A stretch of DNA of 13,851 nt, taken from Elusimicrobiales bacterium (GTDB lineage: Bacteria > Elusimicrobiota > Elusimicrobia > Elusimicrobiales > UBA9959). The notes under the pieces are model-generated. The model did no database searches, was not told where the DNA came from, and saw only the letters and a program-made list of their open reading frames with translations. Positions 6,727-13,851 of the stretch are shown here, piece by piece. Numbering within the stretch: the stretch's first letter is position 1; each line of letters starts with the position of its first letter. The stretch lies in the NCBI GenBank assembly GCA_026419335.1, contig JANZZP010000038.1:1-13851 (forward strand), given 5' to 3'. The translations under genes were made by a program, and so were the position numbers.

Positions 6727-7451
6727 AATTCTTTTTTATCTAAAAAATAAACACCTAGATAAATCCATGCTAAAGAATGTAATATACAATAAATTATGTA
6801 ATTAAATTCAAACTTTAAGCTTGAAAAATCTGGAAGTAAATAAACAATATATACAAAATATTGTGTTATAGATTTAATGTGAAACAAAGAATTCTTAAGT
6901 TCAAATGCAAAATGTGAAATTATCCATATCATTGTTGTTATTAATATAGTTGAATATTGCGATGTAGTGATTAGTGATAGAGAAGTTGAAATTGCTAAAA
7001 TAATCAAAATTTTTAGTAAAGTGACAAGTATGTATTCAAAATAATAAAAATCTAAATAATAACCTTTTATAACTTTTACAAAAATCATTATTACAAAGCT
7101 TGCAAAAAAACAAATTATAATAGAAGATATTATATAAGATATATATTTTGATATAAACCATTCAAACCTTGAAACTGATTTTGAAATGATAAGATATATT
7201 CTTTTATTCTCGATATCAGTATTCATAGAAATTGGAGGATAAATAATAGCAAAAACTAAAATAGACATTCCACATGCTGCAGCAAAGAAATCACTTAAAA
7301 CTTTTTTTTCCTCACTTATTGCCATTATACCTACTATTGCTGAAATAAAAAAAGAAAAAATCAGGAAGAAAAATACTATATAAAATATTTTTGAAAGTAA
7401 AAACTCTTTTACAGAATAATAAATTAAATAAATATATTTTTTAAATATCAT
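6723..7451 (-). CDS. ABC-2 type transporter permease
   Basis: The 242-residue integral membrane protein has about six hydrophobic helices (roughly residues 22-45, 54-76, 100-127, 140-163, 165-185 and 217-238). Between helices 2 and 3 lies a cytoplasmic segment, ENKRIYLIISKSVSRFEWF followed by ISKY. This matches the ABC-2 pattern E-x-G/R-T/I...SKPVSR-x-E...K and touches the ATPase. The protein forms the membrane channel for the ATPase encoded just upstream, presumably as a dimer. The chosen start is ATG 7451, inside the ATPase gene (11-base overlap), with a weak GAGAG 8 bases upstream. TTG at 7466 or GTG at 7460 would extend it by 3-5 residues. The cargo is unknown; export from the cytoplasm is the usual direction for this family. 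Confidence 0.85.
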   Translation of the reverse strand: MIFKKYIYLIYYSVKEFLLSKIFYIVFFFLIFSFFISAIVGIMAISEEKKVLSDFFAAACGMSILVFAIIYPPISMNTDIENKRIYLIISKSVSRFEWFISKYISYIISSIIICFFASFVIMIFVKVIKGYYLDFYYFEYILVTLLKILIILAISTSLSLITTSQYSTILITTMIWIISHFAFELKNSLFHIKSITQYFVYIVYLLPDFSSLKFEFNYIIYCILHSLAWIYLGVYFLDKKEL

Positions 7452-8184
7452 TTTCAACACTCTCAATAAAAATATTTTCTAAATTATCTTTAAATTCATC
7501 TTTTGATAAAATTCGTATGATTTTTCCTTTATTGATAAAAATAACCCTATTGCATATCTTCTCTATTTCAGAAATGGTATGAGATGAAAAAAATATTGTT
7601 TTTCCATTTTTATTAAGTTCAAGTAAAATTTCCCTCATATTCTTAACATACAAAGGATCGAGTCCACTTGTAGGTTCATCAAGTATAAGAAGTTTTGGAT
7701 CATTTACTAAAGCACATGCTATTGCTAACTTTTGTAACATTCCTTTGGAAAGATTTTGTATTTTTTCATTTAAAAAATTATTAATAGAAGTAAGTTTTAA
7801 TATATCAGACAGGTTATTAATATCGTAGTTTTGATTAGATATATGATAAAAAAATTTAATAGTGTCTTTAACTGTAAATTTTTGACAGAAATAAGGTATT
7901 TCACTCATATAACCAATAAATGATTTTTGAGTTATATGTGGGCTTAAATTTTTATAAAAAAATTTAATTTCACCAGAATCTGGGGTTGTTATTCCACAAA
8001 TTATCTTTATAATTGTAGTTTTACCTGCACCATTTACACCTACTAAACCGACTATTTCACCTTCATAAAGACTAAAAGTAACTCCATTTAAAACATTTTT
8101 AACTGATTTTTTAAAGAACCCTTTATTTAAATAAGATTTAGAGACATTAATTATTTCCAAAATCACCTTTTCACTCTTCATCAT
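7441..8184 (-). CDS. ABC transporter ATP-binding protein
   Basis: The 247-residue nucleotide-binding subunit powers the adjacent ABC-2 permease. It has Walker A GVNGAGKTT (49-57), GYMSEIP (91-97) at the Q-loop position (the Gln is replaced, as is common in ABC-2/NatA-type ATPases), signature LSKGM (145-149), Walker B LLILDEP (165-171), D-loop SGLD (173-176) and H-loop SSHTISE (200-206). The length is short for the class, with little C-terminal extension. The ATG at 8184 lies 14 bases inside the end of the DUF885 gene; an adjacent ATG at 8181 is an equal alternative. The nearby GAAGAAGA is only a weak ribosome-binding site, so coupling to DUF885 translation is likely. Confidence 0.93.
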   Translation of the reverse strand: MMKSEKVILEIINVSKSYLNKGFFKKSVKNVLNGVTFSLYEGEIVGLVGVNGAGKTTIIKIICGITTPDSGEIKFFYKNLSPHITQKSFIGYMSEIPYFCQKFTVKDTIKFFYHISNQNYDINNLSDILKLTSINNFLNEKIQNLSKGMLQKLAIACALVNDPKLLILDEPTSGLDPLYVKNMREILLELNKNGKTIFFSSHTISEIEKICNRVIFINKGKIIRILSKDEFKDNLENIFIESVENDI

Positions 8185-9952
8185 CTTCTTCTTTTATTAT
8201 TTTTTCTTTAAGTCTTTCTTTCCTAATTTGCTTTATCTCTGCTTTTATGTTTTTAAAAGAAATATTTCCTCTGGATAATATATCCGAATTAAATTCTCTT
8301 AAATCAAAAAATCTATTTTCCGTACTAACATATTTATCTCTAAGTTTACTTATTTCATTATATCCATAAACGCTTGCAAATGAATAAGTTGGATTCATAG
8401 AAATACTTTGTATTTCATATTGTGCAATTTCATCAGTAAATTGAAAATATTTTTTCATTTCTGATATACAGTCATCCCACTGTAACTCCTCAATATGAAA
8501 TGCTACATCTAAATATGCTCTCATAGATCTTAACGTTTTAAAATATTGAACCATAAAAGGCGCATATACACTTGAATAATATCCCATTTCCAACGCCATA
8601 TCAGCAGCAAAATCCATCCATCCATCCATGGTTGGTTGATTTGCTATCTTTCTTATTTTAGAAACATCAGATAGATAATCATATCTTACATGTAAACCTG
8701 GAATTAGCAATGTTGAGATAAAAAGTTCTATTTTTGGTTGAGAGTAAAGAGATAAAAGTATTAGTTTTTGTATTTCTTTATTTTTTTCATCTGGCATATA
8801 TATATATAACTCTCCAACTCTCTCTCTATCGAGTGCATATGGATAAGAATAAAAAACAGATGGATAAAATCCTTTCCAAAAAGCAGGCAGTGTCTTTATA
8901 AGCAATCTTTGAGTTGGATATCGTATCACTCTATACTCATCAAAGTGATTTTTAGCTTTGTCAAATAAATCTGAAATATGTTTAATAATATAATCATACT
9001 CTGGATAATCACCAGTTATAGAAGTATATACTTCTCCTATACCACCTTTTATATATTTATCTGGAGCTATTTTAGTAGCGATTTGAACAAGTTTTTTATA
9101 GTTTTTATCAAAATTTTTTTTAGCAATTCTCAATGCTTTCCTTGGATTATAATCTATATTATGCCATCTTTCAAGATAAAATCCATAAGTATAAAGTCCA
9201 ACATATGGTTTTCCATCAGATTTTGGATAGACTTCTCTTTGAAGAAATGATATATATCTTTCAAGAGCTATTTTTAAAGCAGATATATTTTTTTCAAACT
9301 CTTCCTTAAGTGTAGGATCTAATCCTATATAATTTCTAAATAATGGATAATAATCACCAATGTTTTCAAGTACAGAAGAAGCTTTTTTTACAGAATAAAG
9401 TGTCCATTGTTTTGGTGGTCTTGTAATATTTCTTTCAGCTTGAAAAAGTATTGTTGGAATTTTAGATAATCTCATCAAAGCTGATTTAGCTCTAAGATTA
9501 TAAGGCATGTATTCTTTATTCATCATAAAATAAACTATATCAAAAGGTTCTAAGTAATATTGTGGATATAAAGATAATTTATTTATATTTTCAATTTCAT
9601 ATATATCTTTTTCTATCATAGAATAAAGCGTTTCATATTCTGATTTTTTCATTATATCTAATGATTCATAATCGATCCTCTCTAAATCTTTAATCATAAA
9701 CTTTAATGCTTCAAGATATTTATTAAAATTCGCATAATCACGAGATGTCAATATATGATCATTTTCATGTATACCAATCAAACTTGCACGTTCAGGGTCA
9801 TACATAACAATTGTAGCAGCATATTTTTCAATTAGCTCTTGAAGTCTTGCTCCTTCGAGTTTCCCTTTCGTTGCTTCTAGTGTCAAAGTATCTTCATAAC
9901 AAAAAAGTCTAAAAAAACTTATATTTAATATTAAAACCAAAAAAAATTTCAT
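8171..9952 (-). CDS. Exported DUF885 family protein with an eroded metallopeptidase site
   Basis: The 593-residue length is typical of the DUF885 (gluzincin-like) family. Residues 1 to about 18 are a hydrophobic signal or anchor; FRLFC is a poor lipobox. Family landmarks are clear: VFYSYPYALDRERVGELYIY (366-385), DGWMDFAADMALEMGYY (443-459), LRSMRAYLDVAFH (474-486), YGYNEISKLRDK (529-540) and FDLREFNSDILSRGNI (549-564). Active members carry HExxPGHH for metal binding. Here that site reads STLLIPGLH (413-421): His is T414, Glu is L415 and the later His is L420. The Glu ending EGWxxYAE is A450. Metal-dependent peptidase activity is therefore unlikely, and a binding or scaffold role outside the cytoplasm is inferred. 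The C-terminus is highly acidic (EEDDEE). Its ATG overlaps the lon stop as ATGA. AAGGAG lies 11 bases upstream. Confidence 0.85.
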   Translation of the reverse strand: MKFFLVLILNISFFRLFCYEDTLTLEATKGKLEGARLQELIEKYAATIVMYDPERASLIGIHENDHILTSRDYANFNKYLEALKFMIKDLERIDYESLDIMKKSEYETLYSMIEKDIYEIENINKLSLYPQYYLEPFDIVYFMMNKEYMPYNLRAKSALMRLSKIPTILFQAERNITRPPKQWTLYSVKKASSVLENIGDYYPLFRNYIGLDPTLKEEFEKNISALKIALERYISFLQREVYPKSDGKPYVGLYTYGFYLERWHNIDYNPRKALRIAKKNFDKNYKKLVQIATKIAPDKYIKGGIGEVYTSITGDYPEYDYIIKHISDLFDKAKNHFDEYRVIRYPTQRLLIKTLPAFWKGFYPSVFYSYPYALDRERVGELYIYMPDEKNKEIQKLILLSLYSQPKIELFISTLLIPGLHVRYDYLSDVSKIRKIANQPTMDGWMDFAADMALEMGYYSSVYAPFMVQYFKTLRSMRAYLDVAFHIEELQWDDCISEMKKYFQFTDEIAQYEIQSISMNPTYSFASVYGYNEISKLRDKYVSTENRFFDLREFNSDILSRGNISFKNIKAEIKQIRKERLKEKIIKEEDDEE

Positions 9953-12297
9953 ACTTTTGCTTTCTCCTTGCCTCTCTTATTATCAATTTTATAAATTACC
10001 ATATCCAATACTTCATCCATATAATTAACTTCAATTAATTCAGTATTATTTTTTATCTCATTTGGAATATGTGTAAGATCTTTTTTGTTTCCAGCGGGAA
10101 ATATAACTTTTTTAATTCCTTCACGATATGATGCTATTATTTTTTCTTTCAAACCTCCAATAGGAAGGACCCTACCAGTTAAAGTTAACTCGCCAGTCAT
10201 AGATATCCCTTTCTTAACAGGATTACCAGATATAAGACTATACAATGCTGTTGCTATTGTTATTCCAGCAGATGGACCATCCTTTGGAATAGCACCTTCA
10301 GGAATATGAACATGGAAGTCATGAGATTTTAAATATTTAATATTATTTTTAATTTTTGACTTAACATAAGAAAATGCTATTTGAACAGATTCTTTCATTA
10401 CATCTCCAAGTCTTCCTGTAACAGATATATTCCCTTTTCCTGGCACAGCAATTGCCTCTATATACAATACTTCTCCACCATGTTCTGTCCAAGCAAGTCC
10501 AGTTGCAACACCTATAGAATTTTCCTCTATTTTTGTATTTATATATTTAGGTATATCTAAATATTCAACAAGATTTTTTTCGTTAATAATTATATTATTT
10601 TTCCCTTCTACAATATTTACTGCTATTTTTCGACTTAAAGATGCTATTTCTCTTTCTAAATTACGGACTCCAGCTTCTTTAGTATATTCATTAATTATTT
10701 TTATTATTGTATCATCTGTTATTTTTATATTTGTTTCTTTATTTATAATCCCATGTTCTTTAAACTGCCTTGGTATAAGATAATTTTTTGCAATCTTGAG
10801 TTTTTCATTATGAGTATAACCTGAAAATTCAATTATTTCTAATCTATCCCTAAGGCTTATAGGTATTCCATCTAATGTATTCGCTGTAGCTATAAACATT
10901 ACTTTAGATATATCAAAAGGAATATCAATATAATGGTCAACAAATTCTTTATTTTGCTCAGGATCTAAAACTTCAAGTAATGCCGCAGCAGGATCTCCTC
11001 TCCAATCCATTCCCATTTTATCTATTTCATCCATCAAAAATACTGGATTTTTACTTTTAGCCTTTTTTAAACTCTGAATAATTCTTCCAGGCATTGAACC
11101 AATATATGTTCTTCTGTGACCCCTTATCTCTGCTTCATCTCTAATTCCACCTAAACTCATCCTCACAAAATTTCTGCCCATTGCGCAAGCAATAGATCTT
11201 GCTATAGAGGTTTTACCAACCCCAGGTGGTCCAACAAAACAAAGTATTGGTCCTTTAAGTGTATTAGTGAGTTTTGTTACAGCTAAAAATTCTAAAACTC
11301 TCTCTTTAGGTTTGTTAAGTCCAAAATGATCTCTATCAAGTATCTCCTTTGCTTTTTTAAGGTCAATAACATCATCTGTCTCTTTAGACCATGGTAACGA
11401 AACCATCCAATCAAGATATGTTCTAGATACTGTAGCTTCTGGAGAAAAAGGCATCATTTTAGACAATCTTGATAACTCCCTTTCGCACACCTCTTCTGCT
11501 TCTTTTGGCATTTTTGCTGCTTTAATCTTTTTCTTCCACTCATCTAATTCTTTAGCAAAATCATCTTTTTGGTGAAGTTCTTTTTGTATTGCCTTCATCT
11601 GTTCATTTAAATAATATTCTTTTTGAGATTTTTCAATTTGAGATTTAACCCTATTATGAATTTTTTGTTCTAAATTTATTATCTCTATTTCTCTATTTAA
11701 ATATTTTATTAACTTTTCTGTTCTCTCTTTAACATTAAATGTTTCCAAAATATCTTGTTTCTCCGATATGCTTATTACAACACTTGATGCTATGTTATCG
11801 CAAAGTTTAGAAGGATTTGATATTTCATCCATCATAAGTTGTGTATTAACACTGATTTTTGCTGTAATTTTAAGATAATCATCAAAAACACCTATTAAAT
11901 GTCTGGCCAAAGCTATTATTTCAGAATTTACCTCTATATTTTCATTTATTTCTTCAAACTCGCAAACAAAAAAATCTTTGGTCTCATGTTTACTTATAAC
12001 ATTTATTGATACCCTTTTAAGGCCATTAAGAATAACTCTCATAGTTCCATCTGGAAGTTTAATATGTTGATTTATCTCACATAATACCCCAACTCTAAAT
12101 AAATCATTTTCGGTTGGTTCATCTATTGAAGGTTTTTTTTGTGTTACAGCAATTATGTTTTTAGAGTGCTTCTCTATAGATTCTTCCACTGCAACTACAG
12201 ATTTAACTCTGCTTACAGCAAGTGGAAAATGAAAATTTGGAAATACCACAATATCTCTAATTGCTATTAACGGTAATAATCTTTTTTCATTACCCAT
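9949..12297 (-). CDS. lon: ATP-dependent protease Lon
   Basis: The 782-residue, full-length cytosolic AAA+ protease degrades misfolded and regulatory proteins. The N-terminal LON domain begins LPLIAIRDIVVFPNFHFPLA. A coiled-coil linker (about 200-255) includes YYLNEQMKAIQKEL. The ATPase domain has Walker A GPPGVGKT (356-363), Walker B VFLMDEID (419-426) and a sensor-1 ATAN (470-473). The protease domain has the Ser-Lys dyad S676 (DGPSAG) and K717 (GGLKEK). The residues needed for activity are present. The start at 12297 has GGAGG 11 bases upstream (12309-12313) and no better in-frame alternative. The gene follows clpP by 29 bases with no clpX between them, and its TGA overlaps the DUF885 ATG. 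Confidence 0.98.
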   Translation of the reverse strand: MGNEKRLLPLIAIRDIVVFPNFHFPLAVSRVKSVVAVEESIEKHSKNIIAVTQKKPSIDEPTENDLFRVGVLCEINQHIKLPDGTMRVILNGLKRVSINVISKHETKDFFVCEFEEINENIEVNSEIIALARHLIGVFDDYLKITAKISVNTQLMMDEISNPSKLCDNIASSVVISISEKQDILETFNVKERTEKLIKYLNREIEIINLEQKIHNRVKSQIEKSQKEYYLNEQMKAIQKELHQKDDFAKELDEWKKKIKAAKMPKEAEEVCERELSRLSKMMPFSPEATVSRTYLDWMVSLPWSKETDDVIDLKKAKEILDRDHFGLNKPKERVLEFLAVTKLTNTLKGPILCFVGPPGVGKTSIARSIACAMGRNFVRMSLGGIRDEAEIRGHRRTYIGSMPGRIIQSLKKAKSKNPVFLMDEIDKMGMDWRGDPAAALLEVLDPEQNKEFVDHYIDIPFDISKVMFIATANTLDGIPISLRDRLEIIEFSGYTHNEKLKIAKNYLIPRQFKEHGIINKETNIKITDDTIIKIINEYTKEAGVRNLEREIASLSRKIAVNIVEGKNNIIINEKNLVEYLDIPKYINTKIEENSIGVATGLAWTEHGGEVLYIEAIAVPGKGNISVTGRLGDVMKESVQIAFSYVKSKIKNNIKYLKSHDFHVHIPEGAIPKDGPSAGITIATALYSLISGNPVKKGISMTGELTLTGRVLPIGGLKEKIIASYREGIKKVIFPAGNKKDLTHIPNEIKNNTELIEVNYMDEVLDMVIYKIDNKRGKEKAKV

Positions 12298-12326
12298 AGA
12301 TATATAATCCTCCGTATTATTAATAA

Positions 12327-12938
12327 TTAAATTTTCTTCTTAAATTCAAGTATACCATCGATGATTCCATATTTTAAAGCCTCTTCAGCAGACATATAAA
12401 AGTTTCTTTCTGTATCTTGTCTTATCTTTTCTTCAGTTTGACCAGTATGTTTAGCAAGAATTTTTATTAATCTATTTTTAGTTTCTTGCATTTCTTTATT
12501 CTCAATATCAATATCTGTTGCTTGCCCTGATATACCATGCCCCCAAATTAAAGGTTGATGTATCATTATTCTCGCGTTTGGTAAAGCAAATCTTTTTCCT
12601 TTCGTACCTGCAGCAAGAAGTAAAGCTCCAAAAGACATAGCCATTCCCATACATATAGTAGTTATTGGTGCTTTTATAAATTGCATTGTATCATATACTG
12701 CAAGACCTGCAGTAACCATTCCACCAGGAGAGTTAATATACAAATTAATATCTTTTTCTGGGTCTTCTGCTTCAAGATAAAGCAGTTGAGCTATAATATT
12801 GTTGGCAGAAGCAGTAGAAATGGCTCCCTCAGGGTCCCCGACAAATATTATTCTATCTTTGAGCAATCTTGAAAAGATATCATAACCAACCATGGCTCCT
12901 TGACCTTTCCAAGTCTCTATAATTGTAGGTATTATCAT
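12327..12938 (-). CDS. clpP: ClpP protease subunit with Asn in place of the catalytic Asp
   Basis: The 203-residue core peptidase normally forms a tetradecamer fed by ClpX or ClpA/C. Family blocks are strong: [30 protein letters not shown] (64-78), S102 in [11 protein letters not shown]127 in MIHQPL. The third triad position, Asp in the usual TERDxFM motif, is N179 in [13 protein letters not shown] (AAC codon at 12404-12402). Two local insertions of about three residues each are also seen: [14 protein letters not shown] (34-47), and [13 protein letters not shown] (130-142) in the handle region. The ATG follows GGGAGG by 4 bases. The gene lies 25 bases after tig and 29 before lon. No clpX is present. 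By known precedent (Listeria ClpP1, which has Asn at this position), such a subunit may be weakly active or need a partner. Confidence 0.96.
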   Translation of the reverse strand: MIIPTIIETWKGQGAMVGYDIFSRLLKDRIIFVGDPEGAISTASANNIIAQLLYLEAEDPEKDINLYINSPGGMVTAGLAVYDTMQFIKAPITTICMGMAMSFGALLLAAGTKGKRFALPNARIMIHQPLIWGHGISGQATDIDIENKEMQETKNRLIKILAKHTGQTEEKIRQDTERNFYMSAEEALKYGIIDGILEFKKKI

Positions 12939-12942
12939 TTTT

Positions 12943-12948
12943 CCTCCC
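12943..12948 (-). promoter_or_regulatory. Ribosome-binding site GGGAGG of clpP
   Basis: A strong Shine-Dalgarno lies 4 bases before the ATG at 12938, in the 25-base gap after tig. It fixes the clpP start. Confidence 0.8.
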
Positions 12949-12963
12949 TTCGATTAAATTTTA

Positions 12964-13851
12964 TCACTCAATTTCTTCTTTTACTGTAATTTTTGATTTT
13001 ATAAAATCCATTGTTTTGTTTTCTGTTATTGTTGCCATTATATATCCTTTCCTTTTATTAAAGAGCTCTTTTGCTTTTTCTATTTCTTGTGAAGTTTTTA
13101 AGGTACTAATAACTCTATCTAATTCCTTTAAATAATCTTCTTCAGTTGCATGTATATTTTCCTTTTTAGAAATAGCGTGAAGTATATATGCTATTTTAAT
13201 ATTTCTTTCAGCAATTGGTTTTAATTTATCTTCATATTTGGTAATATCAAGTTTTTGTTCATCTGGTATATTTGCTCTTTTTTTAGCAATCTCAAAAAGG
13301 TCTTCAATTTCTTGTCTTACAAGTGTTGGAGGTAAAGGAAAAGAATTTTGTTCTATCAATTTATTTTCTATTTGTTCAACTAAATTCTTTTCCGATTTTA
13401 TTTTCTCCTCCTTCTCAAGAATATTTTTAATCTGTTGCCTTAAATCATTTATATCAGAAGCACCTAATTGTTTTATCATATTTTCATCAAGTTCTGGAAT
13501 AATTTTTTTCTTAACATCTTTAATATTAATTACAAATTTAAGTTTTTTCCCCTCAAATTCTGTTTCAAATTCCTTAACATCACCTTTTTTCGAACCAATA
13601 ACAGCATCTTCAAATCCTATTATTGCGCTGGGAGAAGACATATCGATAACTTCATTTTTTATCTCATCTACTTTTTTACCATTTTCAAAAATCTCATAAT
13701 CAACTAAGATATATTTATCATTAGAAACTGGTTCATCAACAGGTTGTAAATATGAATTATATTGTCTTATTTGTTCTATATAATTATCAATATCTTTATC
13801 TGTAATCTTCTTTATTTTTTTAACTATTTCAAAATCTGTATAACCTTTTGG
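12964..13851 (-). CDS. tig: Trigger factor, N-terminal part off window
   Basis: The frame stays open from the right edge of the window to the TGA at 12966-12964, giving the last 295 residues of a protein usually about 430 long. The missing part is the N-terminal ribosome-binding domain. Visible first is the PPIase-like domain (DNYIEQIRQYNSYLQPVDEP; YILVDYEIFENGKKV; AIIGFEDAVIGSKKGD), then IIPELDENMIKQLGASDIND, and then the long helical C-terminal chaperone domain (FPLPPTLVRQEIEDLF). Trigger factor holds nascent chains at the ribosome. Between FETEFEG and KKLKF the loop usually written PxxYxxExLxGK appears shortened, and the PPIase core looks divergent, so isomerase activity may be weak. An internal ATG at 13641 is not the start because the homology continues upstream. 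It is the first visible gene of the minus-strand array. Confidence 0.93.
   Translation of the reverse strand, partial: PKGYTDFEIVKKIKKITDKDIDNYIEQIRQYNSYLQPVDEPVSNDKYILVDYEIFENGKKVDEIKNEVIDMSSPSAIIGFEDAVIGSKKGDVKEFETEFEGKKLKFVINIKDVKKKIIPELDENMIKQLGASDINDLRQQIKNILEKEEKIKSEKNLVEQIENKLIEQNSFPLPPTLVRQEIEDLFEIAKKRANIPDEQKLDITKYEDKLKPIAERNIKIAYILHAISKKENIHATEEDYLKELDRVISTLKTSQEIEKAKELFNKRKGYIMATITENKTMDFIKSKITVKEEIE

Noticed and set aside
10085..10309. Plus-strand open frame opposite lon
   Set aside because: It mirrors the conserved Lon protease domain and has no independent motif.
13639..13641. ATG at 13641 as the trigger factor start
   Set aside because: The frame is open to the window edge, and the upstream translation (VDEPVSNDKYILVDYEIFEN) continues the trigger factor homology.
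13238..13707. Plus-strand open frames of 79 and 153 codons opposite trigger factor
   Set aside because: They are antisense to a well-matched gene, with low-complexity Ser/Phe/Ile-rich translations that follow from AT-rich Lys/Glu coding on the other strand.
1..13851. Recoded TGA or other alternative code
   Set aside because: TGA ends lon, the DUF885 gene, the permease gene and others at positions consistent with family lengths, and Trp residues are TGG.
1..13851. CRISPR array, tRNA/rRNA genes, insertion sequence or prophage
   Set aside because: No direct-repeat/spacer pattern, cloverleaf, transposase or phage gene was seen. Gaps between genes are at most about 85 bases.

Overview
This is a very AT-rich window (GC under about 30% by eye) with tightly packed bacterial genes and the standard genetic code: TAA, TAG and TGA all serve as stops, and tryptophan is TGG. 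One product looks like an outer-membrane beta-barrel of the PorV/UPF0164 type. Several others carry N-terminal signal peptides. This points to a diderm, low-GC bacterium, possibly from a thinly sampled or uncultivated lineage. The sequence alone does not fix the phylum. No tRNA, rRNA, CRISPR array or mobile element was seen, and no gene-free gap reaches 300 bases.

Left end (1-1075, plus strand): the C-terminal tail of a GNAT acetyltransferase overlaps a complete DUF2156 (phosphatidylglycerol lysyltransferase C-terminal-like) gene. This pair runs tail to tail into the rest of the window, with only 3 bases between the stop codons.

The rest (13851 down to 1079, minus strand): a long unidirectional array. 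In transcription order it holds trigger factor (tig, N-terminus off the window), clpP, lon, a DUF885 protein, an ABC ATPase, an ABC-2 type permease, an unrecognised N-terminally anchored helical protein, a GT4-like glycosyltransferase, a PorV/UPF0164-like outer-membrane protein, a secreted coiled-coil ClpP-like serine protease, a 62-residue zinc-ribbon protein and a secreted M14 zinc carboxypeptidase. From lon to the outer-membrane protein the genes overlap (several by ATGA start/stop overlaps) or lie 2 bases apart, so they are probably one transcript. The last break, 85 bases before the carboxypeptidase, holds small inverted repeats.

The first three genes are the cytosolic folding and proteolysis set, but clpX, often found between clpP and lon, is absent. 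The distal genes look like an envelope module: an exporter, an OM barrel and exported hydrolases or protease-like proteins. The most unusual points are: (i) a signal-peptide-bearing ClpP fold with an intact Ser-His-Asp triad behind a long coiled coil; (ii) a cytosolic ClpP whose catalytic Asp is Asn; (iii) a DUF885 protein whose HExxPGH metal site is erased; and (iv) the physical coupling of cytosolic and envelope protein quality control in one array. A joint function is inference.
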